Below are positions 46,714 to 58,029 of a stretch of 64,000 nucleotides of DNA, one piece after another; position 1 is the stretch's first letter, and each line of letters begins with the position of its first letter. The stretch comes from Prosapia bicincta (Eukaryota; Arthropoda; Insecta; Hemiptera; Cercopidae). The stretch lies in NCBI GenBank assembly GCA_036971475.1, contig JBAIZL010000003.1, positions 79,613,928-79,677,927 of the forward strand, in the 5' to 3' direction. A program made the translations under genes and the position numbers. Under the pieces are notes generated by a model. It did not search any database. It saw only the letters and a list, made by a program, of their open reading frames with translations, and had not been told where the DNA came from.

Positions 46714-46791
46714 GACTTTAGTAATCCAATCCATACTTGCTTCAGTTGAAACTAATAATAAACTGTTTTAACTATTTATTATCTGTTCCAG

Positions 46792-47561
46792 ATATTCTAA
46801 GAACAGGCGTATTGGGCACAACATTACTAAAGTGTTCAGAATGTGATTGTTCTCCTGTCACTCAAAATGAATTTAAAAAGCAAATGAGAATTAGCGGAGA
46901 AAAAAAAACGTATAAATGCCCACAATGCACGAGACCTAAACCTTTTAAATGTGCAAATTGTGATTATTCTGCCGATAATAAAACAAAGATTAAAAGCCAT
47001 ATTATGAGAGTACACAATGGAGAAAAACCTTATACGTGTTCACACTGTGATTATTGTGCTGCCGCTCCTAACGATGTTAAAATGCATGTTATGAGAATAC
47101 ACTCAAGAGAAAAACCTCATAAATGTCCACAGTGTGATTATTCTGCTGTTGAAAAATCAAAGCTTAAAATTCATATTATGAGAGTACATGCCAGAGAGAA
47201 ACCATATAAATGTCCACAGTGTAAATATTGTGCTGCTTCTCGCAATGACATTAAATTACATACTATGAGAATACACTCAAGAGAGAAACCTTACAAATGT
47301 GCACACTGTGATTATTCTGACGTTGAAAATGCAAAGCTTAAAATTCATTTCATGAGAGTACATGCTAGAGAAAAACCTTATAAATGTACACAATGTAGTT
47401 ATTGTGGTGCTGCTCCTAATGACATTAAACTACACACTATGAGAATACACTCAAGAGAAAAACCTTATAAATGTCTACAATGCAATTATTTTTCAGTGAC
47501 TGTGACTGAACTTAAAAGGCACAATAAGAGAATACATACAAGAGGAAATTCATTTAGATAA
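46792..47561 (+). CDS. Terminal exon with seven C2H2 zinc fingers
   Basis: The acceptor TTATTATCTGTTCCAG ends at 46791. The exon starts with two bases (phase 1) and is open to TAA at 47561. It begins DILRTGVLGTTLLKCSEC; a first finger-like piece lacks both histidines and a second is cut short (YKCPQCTRPKPFKC). Seven complete fingers of 29 residues each follow from about 46944, all C-x2-C-x12-H-x4-H of the CDYSA type. Linkers are SREKP, AREKP or NGEKP instead of TGEKP. Fingers 1, 3 and 5 share one helix type (KxKIHIMRVH) and 2, 4 and 6 another (NDIKLHTMRIH), so a two-finger module was multiplied. The product should be a nuclear, sequence-specific DNA-binding protein. Its N-terminus probably comes from exons A1/A2 or B1/B2 through the linker exon. 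Confidence 0.88.
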
Positions 47562-47754
47562 GAGAAATGTAATAATTCTGCTGCTACAAAAATTTCTTAG
47601 ATGTCCATTATGAGATTGCATTAACGATAACTTTATAAATGAGAAAAATGAGATTATCAGACCTCAGATGTTAAAGATAAAAAAAATCTCTTTGAAAAGT
47701 ACCTATAAAATGATAAATACAATTAGGTTAAACAAGTGATATAAAGAAATTGTT

Positions 47755-48295
47755 TAAAGTAAATTCCTACTGAGGTTAACACAAAAAATGTTATTTTAGT
47801 TACCCTAGAGCACTATTTATGATATTGTATGGTAACCATGGAAACAGTTTAAGGTTCAACAACAACCAGATGGGGGAAAAAATTCATATACATCTGAGAA
47901 ATAAATTTCTAGGTATTAGAAAGTTAGCACAGTGCCAAGGCGCGCGCCTTGAAGATTCTCAGTTCAAATCCGGCTGGACCCGACAAATTTTAAAAATTAA
48001 TTATTGAATAAATATTTTTTTAAAACTTGTAGTTTTTGTGCTGTACATCTTGAGGTTTTTATAAAAGCACTTAAAATTCAGCATACTGAATAAATCAGTG
48101 TGGTTTTTTTGCCAAGATAATACAAACAAGTGTAATTTAAAAAACTGTATAAACATCAATTGTCATCCACTACAGGTTAATAAAAATGTATTTGAACTTG
48201 ATTGGATGAATAAAAACGTATTTTATTAATGATTGAAAACTTGTATAAAATATATATCAGGAGAGTGTTAGCTAATAGAAGGAATTTAAAAATGA
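47755..48295 (+). repeat. tRNA-derived SINE, copy 3, with a nested Penelope-like tail
   Basis: A-box-like block at 47922-47937 and B-box-like block at about 47957-47973 (TTCTCAGTTCAAATCCGG). Body and tail match copy 1. At about 48024-48146 the SINE is interrupted by sequence from a family II Penelope-like 3' end (with TGAATAAATCAGTG and TTTTTTTGCCAAGATAATAC). The SINE continues afterwards at CATCAATTGTCATCC. Confidence 0.7.
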
Positions 48296-48299
48296 CCTG

Positions 48300-49435
48300 A
48301 CAATTGTAAAAAAATAAGATATTACAAAGAAATAAAAAATAGATAAATGTATGCCTATAAATAGAGAATTAAATCCATCGCTTGATACCAACATAAAATA
48401 CTAAGTTACTGCAAATTTTATTTTTATACTACATGCAATAAGGTAGTGCTGCTAACATTCAAACTAAGGATTTGAGCTATTTGGTGACGAGCTGACTAAT
48501 TACACATAACAATGTAAATTATAGATAAAATATAAGTGTAGTTTTAATTTCACTGTTTATTTACCTCAATTTGACTTTCAATAAATTACCGTATAGTTGT
48601 GAAGACTCTAGGAATTGAAGGAACCCTACCTCAGTCTGAATTTCAATAAATTACCTTGTAATTGTAAAGACTCTAGGAATTGAAGGAGCCCTACCTCAGT
48701 CTGAATTTCAATAAATTACCTTGTAATTGTGAAGACTCTAGGAATTGAAGAAACAACAAGTACTTATTATGGGACCATACTTAAACCAAGTCCCTTGAAA
48801 TGTGTTTTAATTTAAGTTGATCTAAGGTAAGTTTTTTTTCCATTAGTACATAATTAATTTTCCACAAAGGGTGAAAATTTTTATTTTAGCCAAACTCAGA
48901 TTTTGTTTTTTACTTTACAATATCACTGCACAGATGAAAAAAATATCATTTTTAAGGTTTCCCCTAATGTCTTGGAGTCTATTGATGGTGATAGGAAGAG
49001 ACTTGAAATGTTCACAAATTTATATACGTTTCTCTCTTCATTCCATTGCTAGACAACAGCACTCGAGCACATTGGATAGATCTTTGGCCTTGAGATCTAT
49101 CACTTCACAGCTTAAAAATTATCTTAGTAGTCGAAGACAATTTACCCGTCATTATACTTAGGCTTCTATCCCAATAATGTGGGTTCTCCAAGTAAGAAAA
49201 AATGTCAGGACCTAGTAATCCGGAGATTTTACTAATACTTTGTATCAGATACAAGTTCCCTCTACTTTAGGAAAGTTGGAACTTATTTCTGCTCCATACC
49301 ATGGGCAAATGGGGTCATCACATTGAGGGTCATCATAATTATGGTTAGTAATCAGGTGGGGGACTCAAGACTTCAGATCCCCATAAGTTTCTGGACAAAA
49401 TAAAAATTCATGCAGATTTACAAAAGATGTTTTAT
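48300..49435. other. Intergenic stretch with a 66-bp tandem repeat
   Basis: A unit with TTTCAATAAATTACC and GACTCTAGGAATTGAAGG is repeated three times at about 48570-48755. A good donor sequence (CTAAG|GTAAGTTTT) occurs near 48828 without a supportable exon before it. Nothing else seen. Confidence 0.55.
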
Positions 49436-49490
49436 CACAGAAAATGCACATTTGATTTGTTCTTGTACTTCTTAGACCAGGCGTCCAGCT

Positions 49491-51200
49491 CTAGGTGTAG
49501 CCGATAGCCCGATGTCCACTATATATTCGGAACGCCAAACTCCACAGTCCTCTGTTCAGGAGGAAGTTCTGCCACTTCTCCAGTTCAACCCTCATGTGGT
49601 CCCTCGCCGGGATGGCGTAAGTGCAATCCCGAAGAATGTGCTCGATGGTTTCGTCTTGCTCCTCATCACAAAGGGCGCACAAAGGTGATTCAGCAAGGTT
49701 AAACCGGTATAAATAAGCTTCCGTGACCAGATGTCCCGTCCTGGCTCTTGCCGCAAGTGTCGCGACTTGACGTTTGATGTCTCTGTAATTGTCGGCCGAC
49801 GCAAGTTTGTTTTGCAAATGGAACAGGTGTCGTCCAGTCGCTTCAGCTTCCCACCAGGCAGCCCAGGCGTCTCTAAAGTACTTTTTCCCGGCGTTTTTAC
49901 AGTGCAGTAGGGAGTGCTGCTCCTTATTTGTGGGCTTCATTCTAGAAGCTTGTTTTGCTATTGCATCCGCTTCCTCGTTGCCCGGAATGCCGACATGGGC
50001 AGGGATCCATTGAAGGCAGACTTCGTTTCCGTCATAATTGATCTTTTTTATCAACCTCCTGATTTCTGCTATACGGAATGAATATGGTCCAGTGGAGGGC
50101 TGAGCCAGCGACTGTAGAGCTGACTTAGAGTCCGAAAGGATGCACATCTTTGACTTGGCCATCATCCCCAGACAGCCCGACAATGCGGCGTTAATACCGA
50201 GCAGCTCTGCATCCATACTTGAGCTGGAGTTCGCTGGGATGAAAAATCTATCTCCATTCGACTCGTAGTAGTACCCTGCTCCAGAAATGCCTAGTTCTTT
50301 ATCCAGGGATCCTTCGGTAAAAATTTTTATGTATCCGTCGTACTGGGTTCGAATCATTTCAAGAGTCTCCGCTTTCAGCACTTCTCTGTGGTCTCCCTTG
50401 TTTCCGCTGTGAGGTAGTTGTAGATTTATAATCATTTCAGGCCAGTCATTTGGAGGTTCCTCATAGAACGTGGGGATTTGTTTAGGGGTGGCGTATCCCG
50501 GCATCAATTCCATCAGTGAGTTGATTTTGTGGCAGAAAGATTGTTTTACACGGCACTTTGTATTGAGTATAACACGCAGAGGGTAACTTGAGCCTCTAGC
50601 AGCTGTAGTTAGAAACTTCGACCATATTTGGCTGTCTATAAAGACAGGAATGGGTTCTATATCCAGCTCCGTCTCCATGGCTGCCACAGGAGTCGTTCTT
50701 GTACATCCCAAACATAGTCGAATGGCGGCCGCTAGGATCGCTTCGATCTTCTTTAGATGTGTTTTTGCAGCAGATCCCCAGACTTCACAGGCGTACGTTG
50801 TTTTAGATCTTATATAAGTTTGGTAGAACATTCTCAAGGTTGGCGTATCGGCTCCCCAGTTACGACTTGCAACCGCTTTTAGAGCATTGAGTCTCGAAGA
50901 GCAGCTCTCTGTGACATAGTTCAGGTGACTACCCCAGCGAAGTTTAGGGTCCATAACAACTCCCAGTAATTTTGGGTTTTTGTTAAATCTCATTGCCTTT
51001 CCGTTGATAGTTAGCTCGGGGATGAAGGTGGCTTGATTGTTGCGCCTGGTGAATAACGTGCACTCGGTTTTATCCACTGACATTGAGAGCGACCATTTGG
51101 AGCACCAATTCGACAGTGCATCCAGAGCCTCTTGAATCCTGAGGGAAGCCTCCACCCCGTCGGAAGACGTCACCCAAATGGTCTCGTCGCGAAAGGTCAT
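49491..51200 (-). pseudogene. Non-LTR element: end of reverse transcriptase, RNase H and zinc knuckle
   Basis: The 569-codon frame starts just at the catalytic box, which reads MTFRDETIW where a TFADDT-type box is expected, so both the A and the second Asp are replaced. Reverse transcriptase thumb blocks follow (WCSKWSLSMSVDKTECTLF; LLGVVMDPKLRWGSHLNYV). The RNase H has IFTEGSLDKE (first Asp changed to Glu), MDAELLGI, ILSDSKSALQ and WIPAHVGIPGNEEADAIA. The end has a CALCDEEQDETIEHILRDC knuckle. Upstream an in-frame stop separates it from the NGIPQGG block (about 51240-51300). Confidence 0.9.
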
Positions 51201-51348
51201 GCTGCGAACCTCCCTGGGGAAATCCTAGGCCATGTCATGCAATGCTATATTGAATAGTAACGGACAAATTATTCCGCCCTGAGGAATTCCGTTCTCCATG
51301 CGAAACGACGAGGAATCTGCCCCGTTGACTGAGACTACCACAAGCCGG

Positions 51349-52117
51349 TCACACAAAAAGTTTTTTTATGAATTTAAGCATTTTACCCTTAATGCCGAGA
51401 TTCATGCATTGAAGTACAATGGATTTGTGGGGGATTTTATCAAATGCAGCTTCAAAGTCCACCATCACCGCTACAGTGCAATGCTTGCTTTCAAAACCTT
51501 TGTATATTTCACTCGCGAAGTATAGTAACGCATCTGTGGTGCTCCTGTGACGTCGAAAGCCGAATTGTGTATCAGCCAGCATGTTCCCAGATTCCAATCT
51601 CCATGACAACCTCTTACAAACGATGCGAAGCGATCCTCGATTTATCTTTCCCTGGCTTAGGAAGCGGTATGACTTTGCTAGTCCTCCAATTCTGAGGGAT
51701 CTCGCCCGAATCCCAAATGGAGTTGAACGTGCTTAACATTAGCTCTTTCATCCTTCCCGAGCAGTGAGTTAACATTTCATTATGGATGTTGTCATCTCCT
51801 GGAGCTGAGCTTTTCAAGTCGGCTAAGCAATACTCCAATTCTGACATGAGGATGGCCTTGTCATCCAGGTCATCACAGTAACATAGAAGATCTGACCGGC
51901 ACGTTAACATTTGCTCGTGTGGAGTGAGGCGCTTCGGCCAAGGGATTTTGCGCCCAGACCTTGTAGAATAGAATCTTCCGAACTCCTCAGTCTTCTGGAC
52001 ATCATCAGTCAACAACTCGCCGCCCGTATTGGTGATTGCAGCAACCTTCCGCAAGGATTCGCCATTTATTGCTCTAAATCGCTTCCAGGCTGTACTGGAC
52101 GGTGTATTTACATTCAT
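51349..52117 (-). pseudogene. Non-LTR element: N-terminal reverse transcriptase in two broken frames
   Basis: The frame at 51614-52117 contains SAPGDDNIHNEMLTHC and IPLPKPGKDKSR, the early reverse transcriptase blocks. It is followed at 51349-51609 by ADTQFGFRRHRSTTDALLYF and VAVMVDFEAAFDKIPHKSIV. Between them the expected block of the YRPISL type is deleted, with a frame change. A one-base gain in a T run near 51359-51365 shifts the frame again before the PQGG block. Confidence 0.88.
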
Positions 52118-52441
52118 GGATCCAACGAAGCTCCTCCATGATCTTTTTGCTGAAATGATTGCTTTCCGAAGAAGGGCGTTGCATCTATTATATGTTACCC
52201 GGCTGTCCGAAGATTTTTATTTTTTCCATTTTTTCCTGGCCATGATGCGGTTTTTCCGAAGAGTTTCAATTTCTTTGCACCACCATGTATTCATTTTTTT
52301 GTTGGAGTCATTTCCCGATTTGGTTGGGATAGCTTGTTTTGCTGCTGTTATTATAGCAGATTGTAAATAAGATGCACTTCGCTCAGCTCCTCTGTTGTCT
52401 TTTTAAAGAGATCCCAGTTCGCTTTGGATAACCGAAACCCG

Positions 52442-53341
52442 CTATGGGACCGCCGACCGATTTGGATTCAAGGTCCTGCCGATGTCAATCTCAAAAAACA
52501 CAGGAAAGTGGTCACTCCCCAGGTCATCGCCGACCCTCCAGTTTGAAATATTTTTCCAGAGAAGCGGGGAAGCTATAGACAGGTCCAGGGTGCTTAATGT
52601 GTTCGTAGATGCCGATTGGAATGTGGGTATATATGGCTTATTGATTAAGATCTGGCTGTTATTTAATAACCACCTGTAAAGCATTGGCCCGTTCCTGTTA
52701 CAAGGACCTTTGTTCCAGCTGCCATGCTTGCTGTTAAAATCGCCAATCCACAGCACGTTCCTGTCATCGCAGGCCAGTCTGTCCAGGTCCTCTTCATGTA
52801 CCCTTTGATCCGGTATGTACACGTTGATAAGTGAGAAGCTGAGGTCATTGTTAACTTGGAGGTTGTATTTTCCAAACTCTAAACAATCATTCCTAAAGAC
52901 TTCTTCGCCTTTTACAGTTATTGAATTATGGATAAGCGTTACTAGCCCTCCACCTCCTCGGTCAATCCTGGGGACGTTGAACAATTGGTATTCTCTAAAA
53001 CGAGGGTGGTACTTGTTGTCTTCCGGCAGGGATGCTTCCTGGATGCATACTATTTTAGCTTTTTCTTCTTCCATGGCCTTCTTCAGTTCATCGACCTTCA
53101 GCCTTAAACTTCTGGCATTCCAGTGCATGACTACGAGCTTACTGTTGCTATCCTCCACCAATGCTCCACTCTGTTTCACCGTCTTTTGTTTGCTGCGATC
53201 ATGAAAGGTGGTTCCAATTGATATGTGCCCATCTTTCCTTCTAGCTTTCCTCTTGGCTTCACATAGTAATCTATATGCGAAGGTCCTAGTTGGGCACCAA
53301 AGTTCTAGTCTTTTTTGAGATCCCTTCCCTCTCCGTCTCAT
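52442..53341 (-). pseudogene. Non-LTR element: APE-type endonuclease
   Basis: The 299-codon frame has the endonuclease motifs in order: VVMHWNARSL, VCIQEASLP (catalytic Glu), LINVYIPD, VLWIGDFNSKHGSW (Asp and Asn), TLSTLDLSIAS and GSDHFPVFF (the Asp-His pair). The domain looks complete. Its basic start (MRRRGKGSQKR) may be part of an overlap with ORF1. It would nick target DNA for target-primed reverse transcription, but the downstream frames are broken, so the element is dead. Confidence 0.9.
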
Positions 53342-53654
53342 TATTGAATTTTTGTCAATATTGTAAAACCGGCGTATTTAGTCAATACTCTGTCGTTGCG
53401 TTTTCCAAAACAACACTTTAAGTCTATTTGGATGGTCTTGCTTAGCCGCCGGCAAAGCACGTCGGATGTCCTGAGAGGGACAGATAGAGAGGCTATGTTG
53501 CATCCTAGTGGGGCTTTCTTGAGGAAAGCTAATGCTGGCGTTTGGTTCACTGTGACAATTGCTCTTTTCGCACAAAATACACAGCTATCCAGAGGCAGGA
53601 CGAGGACCAACCAGCTCACCCCCATTTGATTTGTTCTGAATTGCATATAAAATC

Positions 53655-55150
53655 AGATGCAGTAATTGATAAAATGGCTGACAGGAAAGGAAGACTATGG
53701 TTGTAAACTAACATAGAATGGAACCATATAAATAAATTATTTTTAATAAATTGATTTAAAAATTTAAGTAAATAAACTCACCAAAATTTTTGTTGTGGAA
53801 TTTAAAAAACCTGAAATTTAATTTTATCTCTTGTTCTCTAATCATTCTAGTTGTTTCTGAAATTTTAATTGTTAAAATGCCATGATTCAAGATATATTCA
53901 GGCACCATAAAGCACCAGACCCTCCCATCCTTTAAACTTAGCCTCCAAAACAAAATCCAGGCTATACAGCTGTAATTGTTATTTTAATTATCATATTCCT
54001 TAAAAAATCACATTAGACCTTCCAATTGCATGTAGGGGCTGGTGCCTAAAACATATGGTGGTTGTAGATCTGGTGTTAATTTTTTTAGGTAAAGAAATCG
54101 TAATCATAAAAACTTGAAGGGCTGTTATAGGGTAAAAGAGGTAGATACTTCTTAATACTTTGTGTTTTATGCTATTGAAGGAAAGATACTGGCTTTTTAA
54201 TTTAATTTTTACTTATTTAAGACACTGAATTTTAAGTCATGGGTTTATTTATTAACAAACCAATCTCACTTAATTTATTCTTAACTGTGAATAAATGCAG
54301 AGCAGAGATGCTTCTCTACGGACCAGGTCAAACTTAACCGAACACTTCCAAGGTTGCAACCTAATAGATCCCCTGCTTGCCTGGACCTTCCAGGGGTTTT
54401 TCTCCATTAAGAGGGATGTCACTGGGTGTCGCAGGTTTCCAGGGCAAACGAGACTGCCTGCGACTGAGCAAATGTTCTGACATTATTATTATTTATAATG
54501 ATGGATCATGTTATATGACGAATAATCGCTCATAACAATGTTCATAAATCTTACAAAATAAATAAATTTATTATTTTTTTGCTATTAATCTCTGGTTTGG
54601 GAATTGCTCAACCATGCAACCTGCCCACGAGCCGCCACTGCCAACTACAGGTTGCTCAGAGGAATGTTTTTATTGTCTTAGACAAGTTAATAGTACTTTT
54701 TGGAGATCCCATTAGTTTGCATTCTTATTGCTCATTCATCTCCTTCTTTGTATGAGTGGTTAAAGGTAAATGTCAAGTTCAGGTGATAAATAGGTTTTTT
54801 CTGAGATGAAGTATCAGACAATAAAAGTAATGGTGACAGTGACAATGAACCTAGTTACACTGCTTCTGGTTTTATTCGGATCTAGAACATTTTTACAGAA
54901 ATATACAAGGCAGTAGGCCAAAGTCTAATAACAAAGCTTGCATCAGTCCTGTACATACTTTTGTTTTTTTCTCTATAACCCTTGTATTTCGTTTTGTCAT
55001 ATATGTTTATCACTTGTCACACAGTTCAGGACTTGTAAACATGTCAAGAGGGAATATTTTTTGTGCAAATGAAAAACAAGGACTTTAAATAAAGGTATAT
55101 ACCAAATATTATTTTATTCTCCAGCCTGTAATGGAAAAATATTTGTTTAA
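53655..55150. other. Mostly AT-rich stretch with one GC-richer patch
   Basis: At about 54290-54480 base composition rises and a 61-codon frame is open (MQSRDASLRTRSNLTEHFQG), but I recognise no motif. No splice-bounded exon or repeat ends found elsewhere. Confidence 0.4.
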
Positions 55151-55154
55151 AGTA

Positions 55155-55830
55155 TTATTTTATTGGAATATGCCAATGGCTACTTCAGTTGAACAAAGGG
55201 GAGTCAAGTTGGTATCAATCAGATCAACAGGATGATCTGGTCAAGCAATGATGCACAGTTATAATTTCCATTACTGCTGATGGACACAAGTTACCTCCAT
55301 ATGTTGTTCTTAAACGGAAAACTCTACTTACGGAAAAGCTCCTACTAGGTGTTATTGTCCATGCCTACGAGAAAGAATAGATGGAGGAAAAGTTAATTTT
55401 AGACTGGAATCGAAGGCTAGGTGTTTTTTTAAACAAAAAAAGTCTATTAGTCCTGGATAGTTTCAAAGCGCATTTGACTGAAACCGTAAAGGAATAACTG
55501 GCAGATATGAAAACTGATTTGGCAGTACTTACAGGCGGATTAACACCCGTACTTCAGCCTCTAGATGTGTCAGTTAATAAACCTTTCAAAGGCAGTTTTA
55601 GAAAACTGTGCACCCAGTGGATGTGCTATAGTGAACATACATATACCCCATCTGGGAAAATAAGACCTTCCCTTTCACTTATTTTGAAATGGATTCTTAA
55701 AGCCTGGAATACAGTCAAATATGAAATTGTCATGAAGAGCTTAAAAATATGTGGTATTTCCAATGTAATGGATGGTATGAAGGACTGCATTCTCTGGAAT
55801 AACAGTGATAAAGATTCTCATGAGAATTAA
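55155..55830 (+). pseudogene. pogo/Tigger-type DDE transposase remnant
   Basis: Pieces in successive frames read ITADGHKLPPYVVLKRKT, LLVLDSFKAHLTETVKE and, in the last open frame (55507-55830), MKTDLAVLTGGLTPVLQPLD then VSVNKPFKGSFRKL. These are the second and third catalytic regions of the DDE_1 domain of Tigger-like transposases (D in LVLDSFKAHL; D in LQPLDVSVNKPF). Stops and shifts disrupt it, and the DNA-binding part is missing. Confidence 0.75.
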
Positions 55831-56073
55831 AAAAATTTCACTATCTTCGGAAAGTAGTGATGATGAGTAAAAATTGTGCATATTAAAAAAAAAAACAAAA
55901 TGTAGATTTTGTAAGTTTCTTACCTGTTCTTGTTGGGATATTTTAAAATTAAAAATTTTGGTAAGTACAACTTATTAGCTATTGATGTTTTTATATTCAC
56001 CCCAACATATTATAATGAAATACGGATGCACATTATACACAATTGCGAGTTATAGACACGTAAATATAATGGA

Positions 56074-56074
<1 letters not shown>

Positions 56075-56140
<66 letters not shown>

Positions 56141-56242
56141 CAAAATGTGTTTTCTTGTATAATAATCAAAATAACTGAGTATATTCAAATACAAAAATTA
56201 CTCTTGTATTTGAATATACTCAGTTGTTTTGATATATATACA

Positions 56243-56301
<59 letters not shown>

Positions 56302-56479
56302 AGTTTTGGTTGGTAAAGATTATTTAGATTTTTTGGACTAGGAGACTGACAAACTTACCTTGGTAAGAGTCCACTCTGTAGTCTTGAAATAGAAACACAA
56401 AGCTTTTATGTGTTTCTATTTCAAGACTACAGAGTGGACTCTTACCAAGGTAAGTCTGTCAGTCTCCTAGTCCAAAAAA

Positions 56480-56517
<38 letters not shown>

Positions 56518-56660
56518 GTTAATATATTACTATTGTAAGTAATTTTTATAAGTACATTTTGTTAAGTACATATTTTGTTAAGTAAAATTACTTACAATAG
56601 TAATATATTAACTTCATAAAGTCAGTGCAACGGAAAAACATGGATAACGTTAAATATCAA

Positions 56661-56712
<52 letters not shown>
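56075..56712. repeat. Cluster of three palindromes separated by (AT)n arrays
   Basis: (AT)n blocks at about 56083-56140, 56239-56291, 56482-56512 and 56664-56710 alternate with three inverted repeats. P1: 56165-56194 with 56204-56233 (29 of 30). P2: 56327-56399 with 56409-56481 (72 of 73). P3: 56514-56546 with 56584-56616 (33 of 33). P2 is built from a Penelope-like family III terminal sequence. P3 encloses direct repeats of AAGTACATTTTGTT type. Confidence 0.85.
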
Positions 56713-56714
<2 letters not shown>

Positions 56715-56718
<4 letters not shown>

Positions 56719-57740
56719 TTTTAAACTAGTGTATCTTCACTAAACACTTGTAAATATTTATAAACTTGCCTATAGTAGCACTTACTTATATTTGTTGAGG
56801 ACGGCCATTTCGGGCCATCCTTGAACCACAATGAGATGTATCCCATTGTCAACTCAAACTGTAACTGATCTCAAGGTTTTCGTGGGTTAGGGTATTAGGT
56901 GATGAATCAGGTATTAATGATAAATGATAGTGTATCTTATTGAGACAGTCATGTCCATTATAAAGAGATGTTTTTTGCCGCTCTAGGACATTCTTTCATT
57001 TTTTTATTATTATCATTAGAGTCTAAAATCTCGTCGAAATTCATTGCTAGGGTAGTGGTTTGTGTCATTTTGTTTAATTTTGCAAAATAAATGGGGTCAG
57101 GGCTCACCCCCCCCCTGGTATCAGGTATAGTTTTTTGCCAATGTTGATTATATCTGGGGTACCAACAAAAATTATTGTTCCTTTTTAAATGACTTCCTTC
57201 GTAAGGCTTGAATATACAATTTCTCATAATCTATTATTGTAAACTGTATTCAGGAGGATTTTCAACTTTAAGAGCTCAACAAAATATGTTTGTTTGAAGA
57301 ACTTATATTCAAATTATACTATATTCATGGTACATACAAATTTGTAACTAGTTATTTCTTTGGAAAAAATGAAACAGGTTTTCTAGCAGTAAGTTGATAA
57401 GGGTTATTATTTTAGTAATATATTCACTTTAATGTATTAGATATTTAGATTTATCTAATTTTTAGTTTTTGTAATGCTTATAATTAACCAAACGGGTGCA
57501 ATTTTTATTTTTTCGTTGCCACCTATGTTACTTCAAAATATGTTCTATACAAGGTTGATTTTAGTTACATGTAAACATAAATAATGCTTAAAATTTTCAT
57601 GTAAAATATAACATCAATATAACAATGCACAAAAAAGGCAGTAGACAGAAAATGTTTCCTCTATATTACATTAACATAGTTTTAAATCCGTATAAAGTAG
57701 AAACACTCCATTTAATTCATTAATTTTAGCTTTAAATATA
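56715..57740. other. Stretch without a supportable gene
   Basis: A short C run (57108-57116) and one 89-codon minus-strand frame (56958-57227) without any known motif. Nothing else seen. Confidence 0.4.
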
Positions 57741-57744
57741 TATA

Positions 57745-57960
57745 TTTAGGAATTTTTGAACCAGATAGGAGACTGACAGACTTACCTAATGGCAATAGTT
57801 CAAAACTGCAATCTCTTGGAAATCTCTTCCAACACTATGCCGGAAGATGGAGGCACTTACTAGTCTCTGAAAGTACTCGCATAAATACCAAGTAAGATTC
57901 TTGTTTAAGTACATAAGTGAAAGTGATAAGTGTATACAAGAAAACAGTGTTGCATAATCT

Positions 57961-58025
<65 letters not shown>

Positions 58026-58028
58026 TTT
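57745..58028. repeat. Penelope-like terminal piece and an (AT)n-(T)n microsatellite
   Basis: 57745-57825 repeats the GGAGACTGACAGACTTACC terminal block of family III. About 57965-58008 is (AT)n, running directly into a T run to about 58028. Confidence 0.65.
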
Positions 58029-58029
58029 A

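Larger units (their letters stand above)
49440..53650 (-). mobile_element. RNase H-bearing non-LTR retrotransposon, decayed
   Basis: The minus strand carries, in order, an APE-type endonuclease, a reverse transcriptase and an RNase H with a C-terminal zinc knuckle. RNase H after the reverse transcriptase places it in the I/R1/LOA/Nimb set and not in Jockey proper. Several frameshifts, one deletion and one stop break the main frame. The exact ends, a poly(A) tail and target duplications were not resolved. A 101-codon frame at 53341-53646 may be the end of ORF1, but no gag knuckles are visible. Confidence 0.9.

Noticed and set aside
52815..53204. 129-codon plus-strand frame
   Set aside because: It is the antisense of the non-LTR endonuclease.
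55982..56341. 119-codon frame with IYIYIY repeats
   Set aside because: A direct translation of the (AT)n arrays in the palindrome cluster.
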